From positions 62,001 to 126,000 of the forward strand of contig NZ_LMIU01000022.1 of NCBI RefSeq assembly GCF_001428845.1: a stretch of DNA of 64,000 bases, written 5' to 3'. A model generated the notes under the pieces. It ran no database searches. It was not told where the DNA came from and saw only the letters and a program-made list of their open reading frames with translations. The number at the start of each line of letters is the position of its first letter. Position 1 is the stretch's first letter. The stretch comes from Achromobacter sp. Root83 (GTDB lineage Bacteria; Pseudomonadota; Gammaproteobacteria; Burkholderiales; Burkholderiaceae_B). The position numbers and the translations under genes are program-made. Below, piece after piece: positions 17,682 to 27,103 of this stretch.

Positions 17682-18113
17682 CTAGCGCAAAACCCGGTGC
17701 AGTCCCCACCGCAGCGCCACCACGGCCAGCGCGATGGGCAGCACCATGTGGAGTTGCGCCAGAAACAATTCCCGCGCCGCCTCGCCGGGCGCCCAGGTAT
17801 TGCCGAACACCTGGGGAGAAGGCGGCGCCGCATACAAGGACACCAGCGCGGCGGCCAGGACCGCCGCGGCCCGGCCCGGGGCCGACTCGCGCACCTTCGC
17901 GGCGCGTTCCGCCAACGCCAGCACCAGCATGCCACCCAGGCCCGCCAATGCCGCGTCGATGAAGAAATCCCGCGGCTCGTACATATAGGGCGCGTCGGGG
18001 ATCATCCAGCCGTAGGCGCCGGTCTTCAACACCGAGGTCAGGCAGGCGCCAAATAGCGCCGCCGCGGCGGACAGCAACAGGAAGTCAAAGACACGTAGCG
18101 GCAGTTTTGGCAT
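17682..18113 (-). CDS. four-helix membrane protein of unknown function
   Basis: A 143-residue protein with four hydrophobic segments (about residues 9-28, 49-68, 83-99 and 115-137). No recognised family motif; the stretch IPDAPYMYEPRDFFIDAALAG sits between helices 1 and 2. The start MPKLPLRVFDFLLL at 18113 places the first helix right at the N-terminus, while longer starts add a non-membrane tail of low-quality composition. It lies 43 bases upstream of the GST gene on the same strand and is divergent from the next gene. Confidence 0.65.
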   Translation of the reverse strand: MPKLPLRVFDFLLLSAAAALFGACLTSVLKTGAYGWMIPDAPYMYEPRDFFIDAALAGLGGMLVLALAERAAKVRESAPGRAAAVLAAALVSLYAAPPSPQVFGNTWAPGEAARELFLAQLHMVLPIALAVVALRWGLHRVLR

Positions 18114-18275
18114 GGCGGGGAAAGCAGAGGGGTGGCCACGCAAGGCGGCGTTTGCAAGGCGCGCAGGATGCCACAGCTTGGGCCCGAACGCAGCCGACGC
18201 GCAATTGACCCCATTTGTTTGAGAGAATGGCCGCCTTGCCCTCCCGGGCGATTGCCAAGGCATCGAGCAGTTCCC

Positions 18276-19685
18276 ATGACGCGTCCGCAACAAAAGCTCC
18301 ACCCGGTACTGCTGGCCAGTGCGCTCCTGCTATCCCAGGTTGCGGCATCCGCCGCGGATGCGCCGACCGCCCCGCCTTCGCCCCCAACGGTTCTTGCCGC
18401 GCCACAGGAAGGCATGCCGCAGTACGGCCAGGGCGAATACGGCATGGTCCTGACGCTGACGCTGCATAACAACCGGGACAGCGCCATTGCCCCCAACACG
18501 CCCTACCGCTTGTTCCTGACCGGCGCGGGCCAGTCCATCGACAACACGCCCAGCCAGGACGGCATCGTGCACGGCGTTACCGACGCGCAGGGCCGCACGG
18601 CCTGGATCTGGACCCGCGAACCGCATTCCGCCCAGGACTTCACGCTGATCCGCCGCATCGGCGACGGCCCGTGGGGCCAGTTCTTCCAGCTTGGCTCCCG
18701 CAACGACTCGACGCCGCTGCCGGGCTGGCCGTACGTCACCACCATGCACAAGCGCTGGGGCGAGCAATGGGTGGACCTGGGCTACACAAACGATCAGGGC
18801 GGGACCGCCTATTTCAGCCACGACGAACCGGCGGGATCCCTATCGCTGTCCGTGGACGCGGCCGTCACCGACAACCGCGCCTGCTTCGACGAGCTGGACG
18901 CCATCAACCGCAAGTTCAGCCAGGGCGACGAGGCGGGCGCGCGCCGGCTGATCGACGGCATGCAGTGCGCGGAGTCGCCGCAGCAGTTGCTGGATGCCGC
19001 CCATCTGATGCTGATGGCTGGCAAGGACGCGTGGGCGCGGGAGTTCCTGGCGCGATCACGCCTGTGGCGGTTTCCGCAATCGCTCAGGCCGACCGAAGAC
19101 CGCGTGCTGCGCAGCCGCCTGAAGCTGGAAAAGCTGCTGGGCATGCCGGAACTGGCGTTGGCCGACGCGGTCATCCTGCAGAACCGGCAGGCCAGGCAGC
19201 ATCGCGCAGCGCGCGTGGACGGCGAGGACCTGGCCAACGGCATCGCCTACTACCTCGCGGACTTCCCCGGCTACCTGCCCCAGGCCGAAGAGCAAGCGCG
19301 CAACTCCATCCAGACCAGAGGTTCTCGCCCGTACAACCAGGGCACGCTGGGCTGGATCCTCGCATTGCGCGGCGACACCGCCGGCGGCCTGCGCCTGATG
19401 AAGCAGGCCTACCGGGACATCCCGCGCGACGAGGAGATGGTGGCCGATTACGGCCTGGCGCTATGGCGTGACGGCCAGCGCGACCTGGCGGCACGGCTTT
19501 GGGACCAGGCGCAGACGCAATGCGTATGGGGCCAGCGCATGCACTCGGCGCTGCGCGAAGCCGGCTATCCGCATCCTTACTTCGAGCCCACGGCATCGCC
19601 TGCGGTGGATGCGTATCGGAAACGCTGCGATCAGCCTCGGACGAAGCGCAAGACCCTGGCCGCGAGCGCCGCCCTCATTCCGTAA
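18276..19685 (+). CDS. exported protein with Ig-like and TPR-like parts, function unknown
   Basis: A 469-residue protein with a signal peptide (about 1-32, ending ASAA) and a proline-rich stretch after it. Residues ~55-180 look like a beta-sandwich: NTPYRLFLTGAG followed by GVTDAQGRTAWIW, a pattern also met in Ig-like domains of secreted or type VI-linked proteins, and it recurs once (LGYTNDQGGTAYF). The C-terminal half is helical with TPR/Sel1-like repeats (NQGTLGWILALRGDTAGGLRLM; LALWRDGQRDLAARLW). No function is assigned. Its stop codon is directly abutted by the stop of the next gene on the other strand. Confidence 0.75.
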   Translation: MTRPQQKLHPVLLASALLLSQVAASAADAPTAPPSPPTVLAAPQEGMPQYGQGEYGMVLTLTLHNNRDSAIAPNTPYRLFLTGAGQSIDNTPSQDGIVHGVTDAQGRTAWIWTREPHSAQDFTLIRRIGDGPWGQFFQLGSRNDSTPLPGWPYVTTMHKRWGEQWVDLGYTNDQGGTAYFSHDEPAGSLSLSVDAAVTDNRACFDELDAINRKFSQGDEAGARRLIDGMQCAESPQQLLDAAHLMLMAGKDAWAREFLARSRLWRFPQSLRPTEDRVLRSRLKLEKLLGMPELALADAVILQNRQARQHRAARVDGEDLANGIAYYLADFPGYLPQAEEQARNSIQTRGSRPYNQGTLGWILALRGDTAGGLRLMKQAYRDIPRDEEMVADYGLALWRDGQRDLAARLWDQAQTQCVWGQRMHSALREAGYPHPYFEPTASPAVDAYRKRCDQPRTKRKTLAASAALIP

Positions 19686-20474
19686 TTACTTCTCGTCCTT
19701 CATCTTCACTTCGCTGGCCGTGTCCGCCTTCAGGCCGCTGGTATTGATCTTGCCGGGCGGCGGCGCGTCGATCTCGTCCAGGTTGGCGGCGGCGGCGGGG
19801 GCCGACACATCGTCCAGGTTCACGGCATCGGCCACCGGCGCGGCGGGCTTGGCGGCGGCGGCCTTGGGCGCCGCCTTGGGGCGCGGCTTGGCCGGCGGAC
19901 GCGGCTTGCTCACTTCCAGCGCGCGCGTGTACAGATTGCCGTCCTGGTAGACCAGCATGTAGGGCTTGCCGACCGCGGGTTTCACCGTCTGGCGCGCTGT
20001 CCACTGGCCGTTGGCCACGTTGAAGGACAGCGGGCCTTCGCAACTGCGATAGCTGTTCTGCCACTTCGAGGACTGGGTGCCCGACACGCTGTACACGTGG
20101 TAGACGTGACTGCAATTCATCTCGGGCACGTCCAGCGTGATCAGCGTGGCGCCCGGCACTTCGGCCACGTTGGCCACCATCATCATTGCGCCCTTGACCT
20201 CGAGTTCCATGACCTTTTTCTGGCCATAGAGCTTGATGTCATAGGAATCGTTGTAATACCGGCGCAGCGCCGCGCGCTCGCCGTTGACAAAGAAGACCTG
20301 CTGCTCCTTGGCCAGGACTTCGCCAAAATCCAGGCCCATCTTGCCCGAGCCGGTGCTGACGCAGCCGGTCAGGACCACGACGGCGCAAGCCGCGACTATT
20401 GCACCAAACGCGCGGCTGACACCGAATCGGCACGTGGCGTTTGCTGGGATCCGTCTGATAATTGGCGACACCAT
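19686..20474 (-). CDS. lipoprotein of unknown function
   Basis: A 262-residue lipoprotein: an N-terminal hydrophobic segment ends in the lipobox LTGC, with the acylated Cys at residue 38. The mature part has a compact beta-rich domain with one likely disulfide (EMNCSHVYHVY ... RSCEGP), then a charged Lys/Pro/Ala tail from about residue 205. The start at 20474 is set by AGGGAG 7 bases upstream; the longer in-frame start at 20537 has no such site. It shares a divergent, AT-rich promoter region with the gene at 20602. No family recognised. Confidence 0.72.
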   Translation of the reverse strand: MVSPIIRRIPANATCRFGVSRAFGAIVAACAVVVLTGCVSTGSGKMGLDFGEVLAKEQQVFFVNGERAALRRYYNDSYDIKLYGQKKVMELEVKGAMMMVANVAEVPGATLITLDVPEMNCSHVYHVYSVSGTQSSKWQNSYRSCEGPLSFNVANGQWTARQTVKPAVGKPYMLVYQDGNLYTRALEVSKPRPPAKPRPKAAPKAAAAKPAAPVADAVNLDDVSAPAAAANLDEIDAPPPGKINTSGLKADTASEVKMKDEK

Positions 20475-20601
20475 GAAACAACTCCCTGATACCAAATATG
20501 ATTTTCCGTCCTGTATCAAACCTGACGAACGTATCATTTATGTTCAAATAATTTGCAATGTTAGACTGTAAACCAAAGCGTACAGGGGCGAGGCTCGAAG
20601 C
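20475..20601. promoter_or_regulatory. AT-rich divergent promoter region
   Basis: A 127-base gap between two divergent genes that is markedly richer in A+T than its surroundings. On the plus strand TTGCAA (about 20555) and TAGACT/TAAACC-like hexamers a little further are possible promoter elements for the gene at 20602; AGGGAG serving the minus gene lies at the other end. No known operator was recognised. Confidence 0.4.
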
Positions 20602-22575
20602 ATGAAGAAGGTTTGCGTGGCGGCGGCGATCGCCGCCAGTGTTGGCAGCCTGCCGGCACACGCCGAGGCGTACCGCCTGGCATATTCCAAAGCGGAAAAC
20701 ATCGAAATATTCATTGACCACGCCAATGGCTCTGCCTGGTGCGGTCCTCATCTGAATTTGCGCGCCGTTTATGGCGCCGCGCCCGACGCCGCCGCGCTGG
20801 GCCGCCTGCTGCCCAAGGTCGGCGTCTTGCTCAGCAAGCAATGTCCGCAAGCCGTCGACCTGCGCTGGACCAGCGTCAGCAATGCCGGCGCCCGTGTGGC
20901 CGACGGCACCAGCACCAAGGCGTCCGGCTGGGCACTGCAGATGGCCGCGGCGCCGGTTGCCGTGGCGCCCGCGCCCGCTCCCGTTCCTGCGGCGCCTGCA
21001 ACACCTGCCCCGGCCGCGGAGGCGCCGGCCGCCGTGGCGGTTGCGCCCGCTGCCGCCGCTCCCGTCCCGGCCGATCCAGCCCCCGTCGCCGTTGCGCCGC
21101 AGCCGGCGGCCGCCCCGGCTCCCGCCGTCGTGGCGGCGCCCGCCGTACCGGCGCCCACGCCTGGCGCGGCCGTGCCGGAGCCGCAGCCCGCCGCCCCGCA
21201 ACTACCCAGTCCGATTTTCGGGGCGCCTGCCGACCCCGCGCCAGCGGTTGCATCCGCTGCGGCCCCTGCTGTCCCTGCTGCCCCTGCCGCCGCTCCCCAG
21301 CCCGCGGCCGCACCGGCTCCCGCAGCTCAGGCCGCTTTCGCGATCAACGGCTGGACGCCGCCGTCCGCCGCGGCCGTGCTGGCCGGCACCAAGCAGCTCA
21401 AGGTCATGCAGGACCAGAACGGCTGCAAGGTCATCTCGACCTTCGAACTGGGCGAAAGCGCGCAATACATCACGCTGAAGTCGGACGGCCTGTCTTGCGG
21501 CCCCGACGGCTACGCGGCCGGCAAGGGCCGCTTGCGGCTGGAACGCTCGGACGGCGCCCGCATGGCCCAGACCAATGACGTCTGGCTGGTATCCGGCATC
21601 CCGTTCGCCTCTCCCGTCGCCGCCGCCAACCTGGCCCATATCGGCGAGAACACCACGCTGTGGTTCCACATGGATAGCGATCCGGCCAGCCGGTCGCACT
21701 ACCTGATGCGCGCGGAACGCACCACCTACAACAACGCGCTGCAGGTCTGGCGCTACCGCCGCGTCGACGTGGTCACGGAAAGCACCGAGACCTTCCGCAA
21801 CGCCACCCATATCAAGGTTGCCGTGGACACCGCGCTGCGCGTGCTGGAACGCACCGCCGTGCCGGACGCCGGCAACGCGCACATCGTGTTCTCGGACGAC
21901 TTCGAACAAGGCGCCATCGGCGGCCAGGCCGAGCACCTGCTCTACGCCATCCAGGCCGACCGCGCGACCGACTGGCGCACCGGCAAACCCAAGAGCGAAT
22001 GGCGCTACAACCTGCAGGCCGCGGACAATTACCTGTTCAGGCGCGACGAACTGCTGGCCCGCCAGAAGCGCGAAGCCCAGCGGCTCCTGGCCAACAAGGA
22101 ACGGGACAATCTGCGGCAGTACCAGAACCTGGTCGAACAGGCCAAGAGCGATCCCAACGGCATCCTGGGCCGCATGCTGCGCGAAGTGCGCTACGACCCG
22201 CTGACCGGCGGCGGCTATGGCGGGCTGGTGGCCGGCCGCAAGGCCGCGGTCCGCATGGTCGTGCACGTGGACGACCACAAGGACAACGACGCCATCGCCG
22301 ACTGGCCGTATGAAATGCGCCTGCCCGGGCAGAAGAACCTGAAGGAAGGCTGGTACCTCATCCCCGGCGACATCACGCTGGACATGAAGCGCCAGGACGG
22401 CCGGGGCCTGCCCCTGACGCTGCTGACGCTGGGCCAGGCCGCGCCCCAAGCCTGCCAGAAAGAAGGCTGCGCCGACCTGAACGACCCCCTGGTGGGCGCC
22501 CGCATGATGCTGGGCTTGCCCGACTGGACGCCCGAAAAGGCCCAGGCCGTGATCGACCAAGCCAACCAACCCTGA
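20602..22575 (+). CDS. large exported Ala/Pro-linker protein, function unknown
   Basis: A 657-residue protein with a signal peptide (about 1-22, ending AHAE). Three parts can be seen. Residues ~23-113 are a small domain with two Cys (SAWCGPHLNL; SKQCPQ). Residues ~115-250 are an almost pure Ala/Pro/Val linker. Residues ~255-657 are a larger domain with two more Cys pairs and RDELLARQKREAQRLL, a charged helix. The linker suggests reach across the periplasm or envelope. It forms an apparent operon with the next gene (19-base gap). No recognised catalytic motif. Confidence 0.75.
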   Translation: MKKVCVAAAIAASVGSLPAHAEAYRLAYSKAENIEIFIDHANGSAWCGPHLNLRAVYGAAPDAAALGRLLPKVGVLLSKQCPQAVDLRWTSVSNAGARVADGTSTKASGWALQMAAAPVAVAPAPAPVPAAPATPAPAAEAPAAVAVAPAAAAPVPADPAPVAVAPQPAAAPAPAVVAAPAVPAPTPGAAVPEPQPAAPQLPSPIFGAPADPAPAVASAAAPAVPAAPAAAPQPAAAPAPAAQAAFAINGWTPPSAAAVLAGTKQLKVMQDQNGCKVISTFELGESAQYITLKSDGLSCGPDGYAAGKGRLRLERSDGARMAQTNDVWLVSGIPFASPVAAANLAHIGENTTLWFHMDSDPASRSHYLMRAERTTYNNALQVWRYRRVDVVTESTETFRNATHIKVAVDTALRVLERTAVPDAGNAHIVFSDDFEQGAIGGQAEHLLYAIQADRATDWRTGKPKSEWRYNLQAADNYLFRRDELLARQKREAQRLLANKERDNLRQYQNLVEQAKSDPNGILGRMLREVRYDPLTGGGYGGLVAGRKAAVRMVVHVDDHKDNDAIADWPYEMRLPGQKNLKEGWYLIPGDITLDMKRQDGRGLPLTLLTLGQAAPQACQKEGCADLNDPLVGARMMLGLPDWTPEKAQAVIDQANQP

Positions 22576-22594
22576 TAGCCAGACGAGCAACGCA

Positions 22595-23569
22595 ATGATC
22601 AATCAAAAGAAAGGCCTGATCGCAGGCGGCGTCGTGGTGGTGCTGGGCTGCGCCTGGTGGGGCCTGGGCGCCTATGCCGCCGGCAAGGCGGAAGACGAAC
22701 TGGTGGCGCTGCTGGACAAGACCGGCCAGCGCGACATGGTGCACTGGAAGAGCATTTCGGCATCGCCGTTTGGCTCGGCCAAGCTGAAGGAAGTCACGAT
22801 CGGCTCGCTGGCCGCGCCTGTCGCCAGCATCCAGACCGTCAAGATCAGCGGCTTGCGCAATACCCGCGACCGTCAAAGCGGTGACGTCACCATCGAGGGC
22901 GCCGCCCTGCCCAACGGCAACAGCGTGCTGAGCCAGACAGACCTGATCCGCCAGGCCGGCAAGACGGACCTGCCGCCCGCCAACCTGCGCATGCGCTGGG
23001 ACTACCAGCGCGACGACGACAATGCCGAGATCGCGCTGAGCCTGGAACAGCCCGAAGCCCTGAACGCCGAACTGTCGCTGGCCCTGGAGCGCGTCAACGG
23101 CGCGGTCGCCCTGGCCGAGGACGGCGCCGGGCTGGGCGCGCTGGGCGTCATGGGGATGATGGGCATGGGCCGCATGGACCGTGCGCTGGCGCCTCTGGCA
23201 CAGATGCGCGTCACGGCGGGCAGCCTGTCCTTGAAAGACGACGGCTACGTCAAGCGCAGCATCGAACTCTACAAGCGCTACAACATCACCGCCGTGCCCG
23301 GCGACGGCAATCCTGACAAGCAGCGCGCCAAGCAGTTCGACAGGTTGGTCGACGACACCAAGAAGCAGTGCATTCAGAAGAAGGCGCTATCCGGCTTCAA
23401 GGACAACGAGGACGCCTGCGAGGCCGTGGCCAATTTCGCCAGCGGCGAAGACAGCACGATCACGCTGACCTTGAACCCGCGCAACGGCGTGTCCGTCGCT
23501 GAAATGCTGGCGGGCGGGCCGAACTACAACGCGGCGCTGGCGCTGTTCTCGCCCTCGCTGAAGAACTGA
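22595..23569 (+). CDS. membrane-anchored YdgA/DUF945-like protein
   Basis: A 324-residue protein with one N-terminal membrane helix (about residues 7-30, GLIAGGVVVVLGCAWWGLGAY) and a large extracytoplasmic part. The opening, KKGLIAGGVVVVLG followed by YAAGKAEDELVALLDK, resembles the DUF945/YdgA group of envelope proteins. A Met/Gly-rich patch (VMGMMGMGRMDRAL) lies mid-protein. It follows the exported Ala/Pro-linker protein by 19 bases and its last 46 bases overlap the 3' end of the hybrid kinase gene on the other strand. Confidence 0.7.
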   Translation: MINQKKGLIAGGVVVVLGCAWWGLGAYAAGKAEDELVALLDKTGQRDMVHWKSISASPFGSAKLKEVTIGSLAAPVASIQTVKISGLRNTRDRQSGDVTIEGAALPNGNSVLSQTDLIRQAGKTDLPPANLRMRWDYQRDDDNAEIALSLEQPEALNAELSLALERVNGAVALAEDGAGLGALGVMGMMGMGRMDRALAPLAQMRVTAGSLSLKDDGYVKRSIELYKRYNITAVPGDGNPDKQRAKQFDRLVDDTKKQCIQKKALSGFKDNEDACEAVANFASGEDSTITLTLNPRNGVSVAEMLAGGPNYNAALALFSPSLKN

Positions 23570-26500
23570 GCGCGCTGACGCGGCGTCAGGGTTTGTTCGA
23601 GCATCTGCTCCAACTGATCCAGAAAAGGCGCCAGCCGTCCCAAGGTGCTGGGCGTGCCCTGCTGCATGCCCGTTTCGATTTCCACCAGCGCACGGCTGAG
23701 GTCGCTGCGCCGGAACACGCCCAGCATCCCCTTTAGCTGGTGCAATTCCGCCCGCAGGCCCTGCGTGTCCTGCGCCAGCCTGGCCTGCCTGAGCACCAGG
23801 ATAGACCGGCGGCAGGCGTGCGCGAACACGTGCATCAGATCCTCCGGCATGGCCTCCTTGCCCAGCAGCGCGCCATTGGCGGCGTCCGCCTCCGAGACCG
23901 CGTCCGCGTTGGCGGCGTCTTCCGGCAGCAGGGCCAGGGCCCGCTCCAGTTTGGCCAACAGCAGCGGCTTGCTCAGCACATCGGCCATGCCGGCCGCCTT
24001 GGCCCGTTCGCGCTCGGTTGGCGTGACGTTGGCCGTCACCGCCACGACCGGCATCGACGGCCAGCGCTGGCGGACCCGCGCAGCCAATTCATAGCCGTCC
24101 ATGCCCGGCATGGACAGGTCGGTCAGCAGCACGTCGAAACGCTGCCGCCGCAGCGCCTCCAGGGCGCGCTCGCCATCCTCGGCCAACTCCGCATCGCAAC
24201 CCAGCAGCCGAAGCTGTTCGCGCAGCAAGGCGCGGTTGGCGGCATTGTCCTCCGCCACCAGCACCCGCAGCCGGCGCGCCGTCGGGCCTGCTTGCCGTTG
24301 CCGCGAAGCCAGCGCCCTGCCCTGCAACGTGTGCCGCAGCGCCGCCGCCAGGCCCTTCAGTCCGTGGATCGAAACGCTCAGCACGCTGCCCGTCGCCACG
24401 GGCTCGCCCGGGCCGTCCCGCGAGCAATCGATCACCCAGGCGGACTCTTCGACCAGCTGGTTCTCGTCGTCCGGATGCCAGGTCTGCCGTTCTCCCCACA
24501 GGATCAGGGTCCGCGCCTGGCCCAGGACCGCCTGTGAGACCTGGGCCGGATGCTGGTAGGCGTGCGCGCGCAGCCCCCAGGCCGTCAGCGTCCTGACCAG
24601 GTAGTTCCGCCAATGATCCGACGCGGCCACGACCAGCACCGATTCGCCCCGGAATCCCGGCACATCGGGCGGCGCAACCGCGCATGCCATGGGCAGCGCC
24701 AGCGTGAAGCGGCTGCCCCTGCCCGGCTCGCTTTGGACCGTCAGGGTGCCGGCCATCGCCTGCGTCAGCCCCTGGCACAGGGCCAGGCCCAGCCCGGTGC
24801 CCCCAAAGCGCCGGCCGATCGACGCGTCGGCCTGGCTGAAGGCACGGAACAGCCGGTCCGTCTGCGCCCGCGACATGCCGATGCCGGTGTCCTCGACCGA
24901 GATGACAAGGCGGGACGTGTCCGCCCGCCCATCCACCCGCACCAGCACCTGGCCGGCCTGCGTGAACTTGATGGCATTGGACAACAGGTTCTGCACGACC
25001 TGCCCCAGCCGGACCGGGTCTCCGGTCGTCGGCCACGTCGCGGCCTGCCCCCACTCGCCCAGCAGGGACAGGCCTTTGGCGCGCGCCACGGGCTCGAACA
25101 TCGTCAGGGCATGCGACACCACTTCCAGCGCATCGAATTCGATGGCCTCCAGGCGCATTTCGCCCGCCTCGATCTTCGAGAAGTCCAGCACATCGCTCAC
25201 GATGGAAAGCAGCGCGCGGGAGGACGTCTGGACGGTGTCCAGGCGATCCCGCTGGATCGCGTCCAGGCGCGAATGCGCCAGCAGTTCCAGGTTCCCCAGT
25301 ATCGCGTTCAGCGGGGTCCGGATCTCGTGGCTCATCGCGGCCAGAAAGGCGGATTTGGCCGCGTTCGCCTGATCGGAGGCCTGCTTCGCCTCGCGCAGCC
25401 CCTGCTCCAGCCGGCGCTTGGCCGTCACGTCCGTGAAGGCCGCCACCAGCATATCCTTGCCCAGGTACCTGACGCGGACCACGCTGACCGACAGGTCCAC
25501 GCTGGCGCCGTCCACCGTGGCAAGGCTCACGTCTTCCTGGAACTCACGCAGTCTCCAACTGATGTCTCCCCGGGAAACGCGCTCTTTGTAGCGCCGCACG
25601 ATCATGGTGGCCAGCGGCGGCTCGCCCGGCCCGATGCGCTGGCCGATAAGGGCCATCTCGGGGCTCATCAATAACGATCTGCCGGTTTCCACATCGATCA
25701 GCCCCAGCCCCAGGGGGGCCGTTCCGATCAAGGTGCGGCTCAGTTCCTCGCTTTCGAACACGCGCTGCGAGCGCTCCACCAGCGGCCGCACGATCCTCAG
25801 CTTGAATCTGAGCAGCAGCGCCCAGACCAGGGCGATCGCGATCAGGGCAAGGGCGCCATCCTGCCCCACCCGCCAGCCGATGTCGGCCAGCACCTCGCGC
25901 CATGGATGGGCGGCCACCAGCACCCACCCGGTATTGCCCAGTGGCTTCGATATCGCGAATACGCCGGACCGGTACTCTTCGAGCCAGCCCGCGCCCGTGC
26001 GTCCGGCGATGTCGCCCAGTCTCCAGGATGGCGGCAGCTCGCGCCCGCCCTCCTGCGCAACGACGCCGCCCTGGCGCGTCGAGATCAGATAGGCGCCTTG
26101 CCCGGGCTCGCGCGCCAGTGGCTTGAGCAAGGCCTTCGGGTCATATTCCATGACCAGCACGCCAAAAGGCCGGCCGTCATCCATGATGGGAGCGGCGATC
26201 TTGAATGCGCGCACGCCGGTCAGCGGGTTGACCGCGGGCGGGATCCAGGTCAGCGCGGGCACGGCCATCGGCTCGTGCGAGTCCGGGCTCCGCAGATGCG
26301 CATCCACGCCCTGCGTGATCAGGGCAAGCAACTGCTCGCGGTTGGCCGAGTAATACGCGCGGTCCCGGGCGCGGGGGGCCGGAATGATGCCCACCATATC
26401 GTGGCTGAAGGTGTAGAAGTAGCCGGAGAATTCGTTCTTTCTGACCAGCCCTTCTATCGCGGCCACGCGGCCAAGCTGGATCGACAGGCCGACGAACCGC

Positions 26501-26892
26501 AGCAGCGCGCGCTCGTCGAGACCGGCGGCCGTGGCGCCGGAGATCCACTGCGCCGGCCGCCCGGCCACCGCCCGGATCAGCAGGCTTTCGCCCTGCGCGC
26601 GGTAGAGCGCGCCATAGGTTCTGTCCGGCGGCGGGCTTTCGCTCCAGATGAGCGCGGCGGAGACCAGCGCCGTCCGGAAGGCGTGGGCCCGCGCCTCGAC
26701 CTCCGCCATCACGCGGGCATGGTCGACAAAGAAGGCCTGGCGCTGCACCCCGGCATACTCGTTCAAGGTGCTTTGCGATTCCAGGACGAACATCAGCAAC
26801 GTCATCGCCGTCGTGAGGATGCCTCCTCCAAACACCAGCAAACGTTGCGAATATCGCAGGCGCGTCAACGCCTTGATCGGTGAATCCAGCAT
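23524..26892 (-). CDS. hybrid sensor histidine kinase with receiver and Hpt domains
   Basis: A 1122-residue membrane phosphorelay kinase. Membrane helices lie near residues 17-38 and 346-366 and enclose a ~300-residue periplasmic double-Cache-like sensor. A PAS-like domain (~385-490) ends in AAFTDVTAKRRLEQ. The HisKA domain has His521 in FLAAMSHEIRTPLNAI, and the ATPase domain has NLLSNAIKFT, DTGIGM and FGGTGLGLAL. Next come a degenerate receiver without phospho-acceptor (~745-860), a receiver with Asp~924 in LLTDLSMPGMDG, and an Hpt domain with His~1050 in ELHQLKGMLG. No response regulator is adjacent. It lies 211 bases downstream of the ketoacyl synthase gene on the same strand. Confidence 0.92.
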   Translation of the reverse strand: MLDSPIKALTRLRYSQRLLVFGGGILTTAMTLLMFVLESQSTLNEYAGVQRQAFFVDHARVMAEVEARAHAFRTALVSAALIWSESPPPDRTYGALYRAQGESLLIRAVAGRPAQWISGATAAGLDERALLRFVGLSIQLGRVAAIEGLVRKNEFSGYFYTFSHDMVGIIPAPRARDRAYYSANREQLLALITQGVDAHLRSPDSHEPMAVPALTWIPPAVNPLTGVRAFKIAAPIMDDGRPFGVLVMEYDPKALLKPLAREPGQGAYLISTRQGGVVAQEGGRELPPSWRLGDIAGRTGAGWLEEYRSGVFAISKPLGNTGWVLVAAHPWREVLADIGWRVGQDGALALIAIALVWALLLRFKLRIVRPLVERSQRVFESEELSRTLIGTAPLGLGLIDVETGRSLLMSPEMALIGQRIGPGEPPLATMIVRRYKERVSRGDISWRLREFQEDVSLATVDGASVDLSVSVVRVRYLGKDMLVAAFTDVTAKRRLEQGLREAKQASDQANAAKSAFLAAMSHEIRTPLNAILGNLELLAHSRLDAIQRDRLDTVQTSSRALLSIVSDVLDFSKIEAGEMRLEAIEFDALEVVSHALTMFEPVARAKGLSLLGEWGQAATWPTTGDPVRLGQVVQNLLSNAIKFTQAGQVLVRVDGRADTSRLVISVEDTGIGMSRAQTDRLFRAFSQADASIGRRFGGTGLGLALCQGLTQAMAGTLTVQSEPGRGSRFTLALPMACAVAPPDVPGFRGESVLVVAASDHWRNYLVRTLTAWGLRAHAYQHPAQVSQAVLGQARTLILWGERQTWHPDDENQLVEESAWVIDCSRDGPGEPVATGSVLSVSIHGLKGLAAALRHTLQGRALASRQRQAGPTARRLRVLVAEDNAANRALLREQLRLLGCDAELAEDGERALEALRRQRFDVLLTDLSMPGMDGYELAARVRQRWPSMPVVAVTANVTPTERERAKAAGMADVLSKPLLLAKLERALALLPEDAANADAVSEADAANGALLGKEAMPEDLMHVFAHACRRSILVLRQARLAQDTQGLRAELHQLKGMLGVFRRSDLSRALVEIETGMQQGTPSTLGRLAPFLDQLEQMLEQTLTPRQRAQFFSEGENSASAAL

Positions 26893-27103
26893 GGCGGATA
26901 GGGTCGGGCCCGTCTGATGGCCGCGAGGATATCAAGAGTGCCGATTATGAGTGGATTTGCTCTGGCGCAAGCAAACACCCGGCGCTATTCGAATCCGCCC
27001 TGCCATGGAACGCCTGGATTCGTACAAGGTCGAGCTTTCCAGGCCGCCATGCTTAATTCCAGGCATGAACCCCGGCGCATCCGGCGGCGCCCCGCCTCGG
27101 CCG

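Noticed and set aside
20938-21350. Ala/Pro-rich stretch as a frameshifted or non-coding region
   Set aside because: The frame continues cleanly into a well-formed C-terminal domain with start, signal peptide and stop, so the low complexity is a real protein linker.
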